A stretch of DNA of 34,130 nucleotides, from assembly GCA_021849745.1 (NCBI GenBank), contig JAJZSN010000021.1, positions 1 through 34,130 of the forward strand, in the 5' to 3' direction. Position 1 is the first letter of the stretch. Every line of letters begins with the position of its first letter. The translations under genes were made by a program, and so were the position numbers. The notes under the pieces were generated by a model that saw only the letters and a list, made by a program, of their open reading frames with translations, searched no databases and was not told where the DNA came from. Of this stretch, positions 1 through 6,807 are shown one piece after another. This stretch comes from Bacillota bacterium (GTDB taxonomy: Bacteria; Bacillota; GCA-003054495; Carboxydocellales; JAJZSN01).

Positions 1-136
1 TACCCCAAGGGCTTGTTCTGTTATTGGACGAAAGAGAAACGCCTAAACGGTGTCGGTGATAAACGGGAATCGCCCCCGTCATTTTCGGTTCCGATATTGC
101 CGTCAACTAGCGTGATTAATAACAACATCCACATAG

Positions 137-213
137 TTGTCCACAGAAAAACGCACTATTTGCAAGGTTATTAACAGACTTATCCACATTATCCACAGGA
201 AATTGTGTCCACA
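137..213 (+). other. DnaA-box cluster, possible origin-related region
   Basis: Two perfect TTATCCACA boxes lie back to back at 180-188 and 189-197. TTGTCCACA is at 137-145 and GTGTCCACA at 205-213, all in the same orientation; a weaker CATCCACA sits near 126-133. TTATCCACA is the established DnaA-box consensus in Firmicutes. Four boxes in under 80 bp is typical of an oriC or a DnaA-titrating site. No dnaA, dnaN or rpmH is visible, so origin status is inference. The rest of 1-404 contains no gene I can support apart from the promoter at 332-360. Confidence 0.6.
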
Positions 214-331
214 GGCTTGTTTTTTTCGACAAAAGGTAACTTCAATTGGGTAGCAAGTGAACCATTGGGATGGTGGGTATACGAAAAAACAAGGTTGATT
301 TTGCCATAACCTTTGACGTGAAAATATCTGA

Positions 332-370
332 TTGCCTATTAATTAATCAGAATGTATAATTAATATGCAA
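332..370 (+). promoter_or_regulatory. Promoter of amino acid ABC operon with possible ARG box
   Basis: TTGCCT at 332-337 and TATAAT at 355-360 are 17 bp apart, a good sigma-A promoter. TGTATAATTAATAT at 353-366, followed by ATGCAAG, resembles the ArgR operator form TGNAT-N4-ATNCA and covers the -10. A small inverted repeat, CTGATT at 328-333 and AATCAG at 345-350, lies between the hexamers. The promoter is well supported; the ArgR reading is tentative, resting on similarity to the clearer boxes at argC. Confidence 0.6.
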
Positions 371-404
371 GCTACATATATTACTAATTTGGGAGGTTGG
401 CACA

Positions 405-1226
405 GTGAAAAAGTTTCTGAAAGGATTTATGACAACCCTGTTGGTTCTCGGATTGGCCGTTTCTCTGACCGGATGTGGCGGACAAGCAAATACAGGCAGT
501 GATGGGGAGAAGAAGGCTGACACGACAAGTTCAGAACCTGCGAAAACAAAAATAGTCGTAGGCTCTGAAGCCGCTTACGCACCCTTTGAGTTCGTGGATG
601 AGAAAACTGGTGAGGTGGTTGGTTTTGACGCTGAACTGATTAAGGCTATCGGTGAAGCCGTCGGTTTGGAAGTTGAGATTAAGAATACCGCCTGGAAAGG
701 GCTTATTCCAGGTCTGGAGGCCGGTACTCTTGATGCGGTTATCTCCGCTATGACCATCACCGATGAAAGAAAGCAAAACGCTGATTTCTCTGATCCGTAC
801 TTTACCGCCTATCAGTTTTTTGCGGTGAAAGAGGGTTCGACCATTAAAATAGACAAAGATTTGGTGGGTAAAAAAGTAGGGGTACAGACTAATACCACCG
901 GTCATTATGCCGTGGAAAAAATCGAAGGGGTGAAGGATTCCGATATTAAGAAATTCGACACTACTCCCCTGGCCCTCATTGAGCTGCAGAACGGTAAGGT
1001 TGAAGCTGTAGTGGCTGATTCCCCAGTGGTTCTGGAGTTTATTAATAAAAACCCTGAAGCTAAAATTGTGGCTGTGGATCCCAAGTTACCCGGTAAAGAT
1101 GAATATGGAATTGCTATCAAAAAGGGTAATGCCGAGGTATTGGCTAAAATTAATGAAGGTTTAAAAAAGGTTAAAGACAGCGGTAAATACGATGAGATTT
1201 ATGCCAAGTATTTTGGTACGAAGTAG
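405..1226 (+). CDS. Polar amino acid ABC transporter substrate-binding lipoprotein
   Basis: This is the extracellular receptor of an amino acid importer, 273 aa, the usual size for SBP family 3. Residues 1-23 form a lipoprotein signal ending in LTGC, so the mature protein should be anchored through Cys24. After a Ser/Thr/Lys-rich linker, the ligand-binding domain starts at KIVVGSEAAYAPFEF and contains the family motif GFDAELIKAIGEAVG and the hinge-region stretch AVISAMTITDERK. Translation starts at GTG, 8 nt after GGGAGG. It is followed by its permease and ATPase genes. The ligand (arginine, glutamine, histidine or other) cannot be read from sequence. An ARG-box-like site at the promoter hints at a basic amino acid. 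Confidence 0.9.
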   Translation: MKKFLKGFMTTLLVLGLAVSLTGCGGQANTGSDGEKKADTTSSEPAKTKIVVGSEAAYAPFEFVDEKTGEVVGFDAELIKAIGEAVGLEVEIKNTAWKGLIPGLEAGTLDAVISAMTITDERKQNADFSDPYFTAYQFFAVKEGSTIKIDKDLVGKKVGVQTNTTGHYAVEKIEGVKDSDIKKFDTTPLALIELQNGKVEAVVADSPVVLEFINKNPEAKIVAVDPKLPGKDEYGIAIKKGNAEVLAKINEGLKKVKDSGKYDEIYAKYFGTK

Positions 1227-1267
1227 TTAATAGTAATTAGTAGACAAGCCCTTGGGAACGGGTATAT

Positions 1268-1305
1268 AATTAAGGCGTGATACTGTAAAGTATTGCGCCT
1301 TAATT
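1268..1305 (+). promoter_or_regulatory. Intercistronic 17-bp stem-loop
   Basis: A near-perfect stem (1268-1284 with 1289-1305, loop GTAA, only two G-T wobbles) lies between the binding protein and permease genes. No T-run follows, so it is not a classical terminator. In importer operons such hairpins commonly stabilise the upstream mRNA, giving more binding protein than permease. That role here is inference. Confidence 0.65.
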
Positions 1306-1326
1306 GAATTTAGAGAGGAAAGTAGC

Positions 1327-1986
1327 ATGAATTGGGAGCTTATTGTAAGATATCTGCCTTATTTATTAGAAGGTGCTGTTTTAACTGTTCAGCTTACCGT
1401 GATGGGAGTGGCCTTCGGGTCTGTTCTGGGCGTAATTTTAGGTCTGGCCAGGGTATCGCCTTTCAGGTTCTTAAGATGGCTGGCCATCGGCTATATTGAT
1501 TTTTTTCGCGGGACACCTTTGCTGGTACAGATTTTCTTGATTCACATGGGTCTCCCTCAACTGGGGATTGATTTGGGCAGCGCCATTAATTCGGCTATTA
1601 TTGCTTTGACTTTAAACAGCGGCGCCTATATTGGGGAGATTTTCAGGGCCGGTATCCAGTCTATCGATAGGGGCCAGATGGAAGCCGCCCGTTCGCTGGG
1701 GATGAGTTATCTCCAGTCCATGAGACATATTATTTTGCCTCAGGCTTTTAAAAGGGTAATTCCTCCTTTGGGTAACGAATTCATCACCCTGCTTAAAGAT
1801 TCTTCTCTGGTTTCTGTTATCTCAGCGGAAGAGTTGATGATGAAAGCCAATGTGATGCAGGGGACAACCTATAGGCCTTTTGAGGCGTATCTTACTGCGG
1901 CGGCGATTTATCTGATTCTCACTTTAACCATCTCACAACTGGTGGCCTATGCCGAAAGGAGGCTAAAGACCGGTGATTCGCATTAA
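1327..1986 (+). CDS. Amino acid ABC transporter permease
   Basis: A 219-aa inner-membrane permease of the HisMQ/GlnP type. It has several hydrophobic segments starting at [21 protein letters not shown]. The coupling-helix (EAA) loop [35 protein letters not shown], given here only as a description of its position near residues 118-153, is the contact site for the ATPase. The early TPLLVQIF motif is also family-typical. A single permease gene suggests a homodimeric channel. The ATG follows GAGAGGAAAG. The end overlaps the ATPase gene by 14 nt, implying translational coupling. Confidence 0.92.
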   Translation: MNWELIVRYLPYLLEGAVLTVQLTVMGVAFGSVLGVILGLARVSPFRFLRWLAIGYIDFFRGTPLLVQIFLIHMGLPQLGIDLGSAINSAIIALTLNSGAYIGEIFRAGIQSIDRGQMEAARSLGMSYLQSMRHIILPQAFKRVIPPLGNEFITLLKDSSLVSVISAEELMMKANVMQGTTYRPFEAYLTAAAIYLILTLTISQLVAYAERRLKTGDSH

Positions 1987-2692
1987 TAACCTTTATAAGA
2001 ACTTCGGCTCCTTGGAGGTTTTAAAAGATGTTAACTGCCATGTCCAGGAAAAGGAAGTGGTGGTGGTCATCGGCCCCAGCGGTTCGGGTAAAAGCACCAT
2101 GTTGCGGTGCATCAATAAGCTGGAGGATGCCACCGGTGGGGAGATTGTGGTGGATAACATCCCTCTTAATTCGGAGGCCAATATTAACGCCATTCGCCAG
2201 GAAGTGGGGATGGTTTTTCAGCGGTTTAACCTGTTTCCCCATATGAAGGCCTTGGATAATATAACCCTAGCCCCTATGAAGGTACGGGGGATGAGTAAGG
2301 ATGAAGCGGTAGTTATCGCCAGGGATTTGCTGAATAAGGTGGGCTTGGCCGATAAGGCTGATGCCTATCCTGACCAGTTATCCGGTGGGCAGCAGCAGCG
2401 GGTGGCCATTGCCAGGGCCCTGGCCATGCGGCCCAAGGTGATGCTCTTTGATGAGCCTACGTCGGCCCTTGACCCGGAGATGGTGGGGGAGGTATTGGGG
2501 GTTATGAAGGATCTGGCCAAGGAAGGGATGACCATGGTGGTGGTGACCCACGAGATGGGCTTTGCCCGGGAGGTGGGGGACCGGGTTATCTTTATGGATG
2601 AGGGCCGGATTATCGAAGAAGGTACTCCGGAGGAGATTTTTAACAACCCTAAAAATGAAAGGTTGAAGGGGTTCTTAAGTAAGGTGTTATAA
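1973..2692 (+). CDS. Amino acid ABC transporter ATP-binding protein
   Basis: A 239-aa cytoplasmic ATPase of the GlnQ/HisP family that powers the importer. It has Walker [10 protein letters not shown] (about residues 33-41), Q-loop [10 protein letters not shown], signature [15 protein letters not shown], Walker [14 protein letters not shown] and the H-loop VTHEMGF. The GTG start lies inside the permease gene and follows AAAGGAGGC. Length and motifs are complete. No clear terminator follows before the cold-shock promoter. Confidence 0.95.
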   Translation: MIRINNLYKNFGSLEVLKDVNCHVQEKEVVVVIGPSGSGKSTMLRCINKLEDATGGEIVVDNIPLNSEANINAIRQEVGMVFQRFNLFPHMKALDNITLAPMKVRGMSKDEAVVIARDLLNKVGLADKADAYPDQLSGGQQQRVAIARALAMRPKVMLFDEPTSALDPEMVGEVLGVMKDLAKEGMTMVVVTHEMGFAREVGDRVIFMDEGRIIEEGTPEEIFNNPKNERLKGFLSKVL

Positions 2693-2736
2693 AATCTGTC
2701 CTATTTTAGAAAAGATTAAGAATACTGGTAAAAGGT

Positions 2737-2791
2737 TTGACATTCTCTCTTCGTGTATGGTAGTATTAAGTAGTGAGTTCGCCTAACTCAC
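2737..2791 (+). promoter_or_regulatory. Cold-shock gene promoter and 5' UTR hairpin
   Basis: TTGACA at 2737-2742 and TAGTAT at 2761-2766 (18-bp spacer) form a promoter. A perfect 7-bp hairpin, GTGAGTT/AACTCAC with loop CGCCT, follows at 2773-2791 in the leader. The GGGGGAATG ribosome site is downstream of it. Structured cold-shock leaders often act in mRNA stability or temperature control; that function is inferred here. Confidence 0.55.
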
Positions 2792-2823
2792 ATGATTTCA
2801 AATTTTTAGGGGGAATGTAAAGA

Positions 2824-3021
2824 ATGCAAGGCAAGGTAAAATGGTTTAACCAGGAAAAAGGATTTGGCTTCATTGAAAGAGAAGATGGCGGCGATGTATT
2901 CGTTCACTTTTCTGCTATTCAGGAAGAAGGTTTCAAATCCCTGGCTGAAGGTCAGCAAGTAGAGTTCGACATCGTCGAAGGCGCTCGTGGCCCTCAGGCT
3001 GCTAATGTTGTAAAACTGTAA
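2824..3021 (+). CDS. Cold shock protein, CspA family
   Basis: A 65-aa single cold-shock domain that binds single-stranded nucleic acid and acts as an RNA chaperone. The RNA-binding motifs KGFGFI (residues 12-17) and VFVHF (25-29) are intact, and the start MQGKVKWFN and end NVVKL are typical of the family. It is a monocistronic unit with its own promoter and terminator. The ATG at 2824 follows an AGGGGGAATG ribosome site. Confidence 0.95.
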   Translation: MQGKVKWFNQEKGFGFIEREDGGDVFVHFSAIQEEGFKSLAEGQQVEFDIVEGARGPQAANVVKL

Positions 3022-3056
3022 TACCCATATAGAGGTTAACTGATTTTGCAACCAAA

Positions 3057-3093
3057 CCCCGGAAGATAATTCCGGGGCTTATTAATTTTTTTA
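3057..3093 (+). terminator. Rho-independent terminator of csp
   Basis: CCCCGGAA/TTCCGGGG is a perfect 8-bp stem (3057-3064 with 3070-3077, loop GATAA), followed by an AT-rich tail ending in seven Ts. It lies just after the cold-shock gene. Confidence 0.85.
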
Positions 3094-3113
3094 TCCAGAA
3101 TAATTATATTTTG

Positions 3114-3142
3114 GCAGGATTTTAAGTAAACTAGAAGAATAA
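3114..3142 (+). promoter_or_regulatory. Sigma-H-type promoter of hpf
   Basis: GCAGGATTT at 3114-3122 fits the B. subtilis sigma-H -35 consensus RnAGGAwWW at every position. GAAGAATAA at 3134-3142 fits the -10 consensus RnnGAATww. The 11-bp gap is in the normal range. B. subtilis hpf (yvyD) is known to be under sigma-H and sigma-B, which agrees. There is no convincing sigma-A promoter in this gap. Confidence 0.65.
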
Positions 3143-3175
3143 TATTTAGTTAACAGCTGAAAGGAGTGAAGTGAA

Positions 3176-3703
3176 ATGAATATCGTAGTGAGAGGGAAAA
3201 ACGTCGAAGTCACTGATGCTCTAAAAGATTATGTAGAGAAACGAATTGGGAAATTGGACAAGTATTTTGAAAACCTCCAGGAAGCTCAAGTGACTCTTGT
3301 TGTGGAAAAGGGGACCCACCGGGTAGAGGTAACTGTTCCAATTAACGGAATGATCCTTAGAGGTGAAGAGACTACTGGCGATATGTACGCTTCGGTTGAT
3401 TTGGTTATTGAGAAGTTGGAGCGCCAGGTTGAGAAACATAAGGCCAAGTTGAGTAAGAAACTGCAGCGTAGTTATCAGGGCGAGGTTTTGACAGCCCTTG
3501 CTGAGTCCCATAAGGATGAGGAGCTGGAGATTATCAAGACCAAGCGTTTTGCTCTGAAGCCTATGCCCGTTGAGGAAGCCGTTATGCAGATGAATCTAGT
3601 GGGGCATAATTTCTTCGTGTTCTCCAATGCGGAGACTGAAGAGGTCAATGTTGTGTATAAGAGGAAAGATGGAAAATACGGGTTGATTGAACCTGAGTAT
3701 TAA
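3176..3703 (+). CDS. hpf: Ribosome hibernation promoting factor, long form
   Basis: A 175-aa long HPF that dimerises 70S ribosomes into inactive 100S particles in stationary phase or stress. The N-terminal S30AE domain starts MNIVVRGKNVEVTDALKDYV and runs to about residue 100. After a linker comes the C-terminal dimerisation domain, about 118-175, with KTKRFALKPMPVEEAVMQMN and the YKRKDGKYGLIEPEY ending typical of long HPFs. The start follows GAAAGGAGTG. It is a single-gene unit between a sigma-H-like promoter and a terminator. Confidence 0.95.
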   Translation: MNIVVRGKNVEVTDALKDYVEKRIGKLDKYFENLQEAQVTLVVEKGTHRVEVTVPINGMILRGEETTGDMYASVDLVIEKLERQVEKHKAKLSKKLQRSYQGEVLTALAESHKDEELEIIKTKRFALKPMPVEEAVMQMNLVGHNFFVFSNAETEEVNVVYKRKDGKYGLIEPEY

Positions 3704-3711
3704 GAAGAAGC

Positions 3712-3740
3712 AGCCGGCCAGTTGGTCGGCTTTTTTCTTT
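3712..3740 (+). terminator. Rho-independent terminator of hpf
   Basis: AGCCGGCC at 3712-3719 pairs with GGTCGGCT at 3724-3731 (one G-T wobble, loop AGTT), followed by a T-run. It ends the hpf unit ahead of the arginine operon. Confidence 0.85.
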
Positions 3741-3827
3741 AAGCGTTGTATTGGCTGGGTAAAATTATAATTAAAACTTTTATAGCAGATGAATTTATGC
3801 TAAACTTAATACTAATGGACAACTTTG

Positions 3828-3849
3828 CCCCAGGTTTCTCGACCAGGGG
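3828..3849 (+). other. Small hairpin upstream of arginine promoter
   Basis: CCCC at 3828-3831 pairs with GGGG at 3846-3849, with GGT/ACC above an A-A mismatch, and TATTTT follows. It could be a weak second terminator or part of the argC control region. The remainder of 3741-3877 shows nothing else I recognise. Confidence 0.35.
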
Positions 3850-3877
3850 TATTTTGATGTATAAAAGAAAAAAGTAA

Positions 3878-3913
3878 TTGCATTTTTATGCATTTTAAAT
3901 GTATAATTATAAA
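3878..3913 (+). promoter_or_regulatory. argC promoter covered by tandem ARG boxes
   Basis: TTGCAT at 3878-3883 and TATAAT at 3902-3907 (18-bp spacer) form the promoter. A perfect palindrome TGCATTTTTATGCA (3879-3892) and a second box TGTATAATTATAAA (3900-3913) match the ArgR operator form TGNAT-N4-ATNCA. Their centres are 21 bp apart, two helical turns, the spacing used by the ArgR hexamer. Both boxes overlap core promoter elements, so repression by ArgR with arginine is expected. No argR gene is in the window. Confidence 0.82.
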
Positions 3914-3958
3914 AGAATTATCCTGGGTTTAGTCTACCGGGACAAGGGGGAGTTATGG

Positions 3959-4999
3959 TTGGTTAAGGTGAGTATCGTGGGGGCCACGGGGTATACCGGG
4001 GCCGAATTGGTGAGGTTTCTGGCCCGGCACCCGGAAGTGGAGTTGGTGGCCTTGACTTCCCAGAGTTATGTGGGGGAAAGTTTTGTCGATGTATATCCCA
4101 GTCTGGGAAAATATACAGACCTTTTGTGCGCCGAGCAGGATATTCCTAAGTTGGCGGCAGAGTCGGATGTGATTTTTACTGCATTACCTCATGGGTTGTC
4201 CATGGAGGTGGTGGCCGAGGCGGCCCGGGCCGGGAAGAAGGTCATTGATCTGGGGGCGGATTTTCGCTTGGATGACGCCGGGGTTTATGAGGAATGGTAT
4301 AAGGTGAGGCATACTAACCCGGAACTATTGCCCGAGGCGGTTTACGGTCTGCCGGAGATTAACCGGGAGAAGATCCGCAGGGCCAGGATTATTGGCAATC
4401 CAGGGTGTTATCCTACCAGTGTTACTCTGGGCTTGGCACCTTTGTTGAAGTCCGGGTTAATTAAGACGGATACCATAATTATCGATTCGAAGTCCGGTGT
4501 TTCCGGGGCGGGCCGGACCTTAAACCTAGGCGCTCATTACGCCGAATGTAATGAGAATATCAAGGCTTATAATATTGGTACACACCGCCACTTGCCGGAG
4601 ATTGAACAGGAGTTAGGGAAGCTGGCCGGGGGGCGGTTGACGGTGTCTTTTACCCCTCATTTGACCCCTATGACCAGGGGGATTTTGAGCACAATTTATG
4701 CCTCGCTGGATAGGCCGTTGAGTCAGGAGGAAGCTACCGCTTTGTACCGGGAGTTCTACGGTAATGAGCCCTTTGTGCGGGTGTTGTCTGCAGAACAGCT
4801 GCCCCAAACCAAATGGGTAGCGGGGTCTAACTATTGTGATGTTGCTGTTACCGTAGATCCCCGGACTTACCGGGTGGTGGTCACTTCAGCCATCGACAAC
4901 CTGGTCAAAGGGGCCTCCGGCCAGGCCATCCAGAACATGAACATCATGTGCGGCCTGCCGGAAAAGACGGGATTGGATTATCCGGGACTTTACCCGTGA
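3959..4999 (+). CDS. argC: N-acetyl-gamma-glutamyl-phosphate reductase
   Basis: It reduces N-acetylglutamyl phosphate to the semialdehyde with NADPH, the third step of arginine synthesis. The Rossmann motif GATGYTGAELVRF is at the N terminus, and the catalytic cysteine lies in NPGCYPT. HRHLPEIEQEL and TPHLTPMTRGI are also family-typical. I choose TTG 3959: it gives a 346-aa protein starting (M)VKVSIVGATGYTG, normal for the family, and sits 6 nt after AAGGGGGAG. The longer ATG at 3899 lies inside the ARG box and just upstream of the expected transcript start. First gene of the arginine operon. Confidence 0.93.
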   Translation: MVKVSIVGATGYTGAELVRFLARHPEVELVALTSQSYVGESFVDVYPSLGKYTDLLCAEQDIPKLAAESDVIFTALPHGLSMEVVAEAARAGKKVIDLGADFRLDDAGVYEEWYKVRHTNPELLPEAVYGLPEINREKIRRARIIGNPGCYPTSVTLGLAPLLKSGLIKTDTIIIDSKSGVSGAGRTLNLGAHYAECNENIKAYNIGTHRHLPEIEQELGKLAGGRLTVSFTPHLTPMTRGILSTIYASLDRPLSQEEATALYREFYGNEPFVRVLSAEQLPQTKWVAGSNYCDVAVTVDPRTYRVVVTSAIDNLVKGASGQAIQNMNIMCGLPEKTGLDYPGLYP

Positions 5000-5003
5000 G
5001 AAT

Positions 5004-5137
5004 AGCTTGTAGCTGATAGCTTGTAGCTTGTAGCTTTGGGGTAGGCTGTTGAGAAAAAAGACCCTAAAGACATGCATTGAAGGCTATAAGCTACAAGCTA
5101 CCAGCTATCAGCTATATTATGCTATCAGCTACCAGCT
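5004..5137. repeat. Inverted pair of heptamer repeat arrays
   Basis: The argC-argJ gap holds AGCTTGT/AGCTGAT-type 7-nt units at 5004-5035 and reverse-complement units (GCTACAA, GCTATCA, GCTACCA) at 5083-5137. The two arms can fold into a long imperfect hairpin with a loop of about 47 nt. The array ends just before the argJ ribosome site, AGGGAGG at 5142-5148. Confidence 0.8.
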
Positions 5138-5155
5138 AAAACAGGGAGGCAAAGC

Positions 5156-6379
5156 ATGTATCGCAATCAATTCATTCATCAACAAATTGAAGGGGGCGTC
5201 ACTGCTCCCCAGGGTTTTCGGGCCGCTGGAGTGGCCGCCGGTATTAAAAAGAACGGCAATAAAGACTTGGCTATTCTGGTTTCTGATGTGCCGGCCAATG
5301 CTGCCGGGGTTTTTACTACTAATAAAGTGAAAGCGGCGCCTCTTTTGGTGACTATGGAAAACCTTCAGGGGGGCAAGGCCCAGGCGGTGGTGGTCAATGC
5401 TGGGAATGCCAATGCCTGTACCGGTCAGCAGGGCCTGGATAATGCCAGGGCCACCATCGGGGCTGTCAGACAAGCCCTTAATGTGGAGGAAGCCCATGTT
5501 CTGGTGACCTCTACCGGGGTAATCGGAGTGCAGCTCCCCATGGAGAAGGTGCTTTCCGGAGTGGGCCAGGCGGTCAAGGAATTGAGCTATCATGGCGGTA
5601 GTGAAGCGGCGGAGGCCATTATGACTACTGATACTTTTCCTAAGGAGTTGGCAATAACCCTGGAACTGGGCGACCAAAAGGTGACAATTGGGGCCATGGC
5701 CAAGGGATCGGGGATGATTCACCCTAATATGGCTACCATGCTGGGATTTATCACTACCGATGCGGCTATATCCAGCGATCTGCTGTATAGCGCTTTACGG
5801 GAAACTACGGAAAAGTCTTTCAACATGGTTTCCGTAGATGGTGATACCAGCACCAATGACATGGTGGTTATCCTGGCCAACGGGTTGGCCGGTAATAAGG
5901 AGATTACCGCCAAAGGCGATGATTATATTAAGTTTAAAAACGCCCTGGAAGAGGTTTGCATAGTGCTGGCAAAGGCTATTGCCAGAGATGGCGAAGGGGC
6001 CACTAAACTGGTGGAAATCCGGGTGCTTAACGCCCCTAGTGATAGCGATGCCATTAAGGCGGCCAAAGCAATAGCTACCTCAAGCTTGGTCAAGACCGCC
6101 ATCTTCGGGTCCGACGCCAACTGGGGCCGGATTATCTGCGCAGCAGGATATTCCGGAGCCGACTTTGACCCTAACCGAGTAGACATCTTCCTGGGCGACG
6201 AGAAAATGGCCCAAGACGGCTGCGGCCTTGATTTCAGTGAAGAACGGGCTAGGGAGATACTGGAGCAAGAGGTGGTCGTTATCACGGTTGACTTGAAGAT
6301 AGGTGAACATAAAGCTACTGCCTGGGGCTGTGATTTGACATACGATTATGTAAAGATAAATGGGGCGTATAGGACGTAG
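5156..6379 (+). CDS. argJ: Glutamate N-acetyltransferase / amino-acid acetyltransferase
   Basis: A 407-aa ArgJ that moves the acetyl group from N-acetylornithine to glutamate, closing the acetyl cycle; bifunctional forms also make N-acetylglutamate from acetyl-CoA. The self-cleavage site is seen as KGSGMIHPNMATML: the proenzyme is cut before the Thr of ATML, which becomes the catalytic nucleophile. The C-terminal part has SSLVKTAIFGSDANWGRI and ends DYVKINGAYRT, both typical. ATG follows AGGGAGG by 7 nt. With no argA or argE here, the bifunctional type is plausible but not proven. Confidence 0.95.
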   Translation: MYRNQFIHQQIEGGVTAPQGFRAAGVAAGIKKNGNKDLAILVSDVPANAAGVFTTNKVKAAPLLVTMENLQGGKAQAVVVNAGNANACTGQQGLDNARATIGAVRQALNVEEAHVLVTSTGVIGVQLPMEKVLSGVGQAVKELSYHGGSEAAEAIMTTDTFPKELAITLELGDQKVTIGAMAKGSGMIHPNMATMLGFITTDAAISSDLLYSALRETTEKSFNMVSVDGDTSTNDMVVILANGLAGNKEITAKGDDYIKFKNALEEVCIVLAKAIARDGEGATKLVEIRVLNAPSDSDAIKAAKAIATSSLVKTAIFGSDANWGRIICAAGYSGADFDPNRVDIFLGDEKMAQDGCGLDFSEERAREILEQEVVVITVDLKIGEHKATAWGCDLTYDYVKINGAYRT

Positions 6380-6396
6380 CTCTAGGGCTGTTCTTG

Positions 6397-6460
6397 GGTG
6401 TCAGGGGTTAGGGTTGGGGTATTCTTGCAGGTTGGGTTCGTAGTTCATAGTTCGTAGTTG
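6397..6460. repeat. Heptamer arrays (CAGGGGTTAGGG and GTTCGTA types)
   Basis: Two short arrays lie 3' of argJ: G-rich units at 6397-6419 and GTTCGTA/GTTCATA units at 6436-6460, joined by GGTATTCTTGCAGGTTGG. The same order of blocks and the same joining sequence recur, inverted, at 32431-32510. This shows a larger composite repeat rather than chance low complexity. Confidence 0.75.
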
Positions 6461-6487
6461 TCTTGGTAAAATTTCAGGGTTTTATTT

Positions 6488-6498
6488 AGCTGATAGCT
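6488..6498. repeat. Short AGCTGAT heptamer stub
   Basis: AGCTGATAGCT is one and a half heptamers of the family found at 6749-6787. Together they bracket the structured element at 6533-6722. Confidence 0.5.
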
Positions 6499-6504
6499 GC
6501 CCTT

Positions 6505-6743
6505 GAGGAATACCTATATGCTCGACATGCATGGGGTGTTGATAATTGATAAGCAGTCGACTTTGCGGAGGGTACATAGTGCTGCTTAGCGAACCGAGGA
6601 GCAAAAAGAGTCGGGCTGGCGCCCTCAAGATTACGTGCATAGCAGAACCGACCTTTTTGCCCGAGGTGAGCTTAGCAGCACTGTGCCCGGAGCATGGGAG
6701 CGCGTTCAATTATCAACACCCCGCCCACCACAACCGACCCAAT
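6505..6743. repeat. Structured palindromic element C
   Basis: A 17-bp perfect terminal inverted repeat, GGGGTGTTGATAATTGA (6533-6549) with its complement at 6706-6722, bounds a 190-bp element. Inside, AGTGCTGCT...GCAAAAA...TCGG pairs again with the far side, so nearly the whole element can fold as one long bulged stem with a central loop near 6618-6645. A leader (6505-6532, ending GACATGCAT) and trailer (6723-6743, CCACCACAACCGACC) are shared with other copies. It is about 95% identical to the inverse of 32193-32381. Open frames on both strands are by-products of the palindrome. Confidence 0.85.
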
Positions 6744-6748
6744 AGGCC

Positions 6749-6787
6749 AGCTCAAAGCTGATAGCTGATAGCTGATAGCTGACAGCT
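6749..6787. repeat. AGCTGAT heptamer array
   Basis: Five and a half 7-nt units (AGCTCAA, AGCTGAT three times, AGCTGAC, AGCT) run up to the ribosome site of the radical SAM gene. The 7-nt period is exact. Confidence 0.85.
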
Positions 6788-6807
6788 ATAACTTCGGGGG
6801 TGAACAA

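Noticed and set aside
4-1256. 13-bp inverted match CCCAAGGGCTTGT (4-16) with 1244-1256 around the binding-protein gene
   Set aside because: Short, at the window edge and without other signs of a mobile element; it may be chance.
3899-3958. ATG 3899 as the argC start
   Set aside because: It lies in the ARG box, upstream of the expected transcript start, and adds 20 atypical residues; TTG 3959 has an excellent ribosome site.
5004-5137. Heptamer arrays as a CRISPR array
   Set aside because: The units are 7 nt without spacers and no cas genes are present.
5049-5330. 93-aa plus-strand frame over the argC-argJ repeats
   Set aside because: It is mostly translated heptamer repeat running out of frame into argJ.
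6482-6761. Open frames on both strands inside element C (and 32178-32457 in D) giving similar peptides
   Set aside because: They arise from the near-identical palindromic repeat, overlap each other on both strands and lack convincing ribosome sites.
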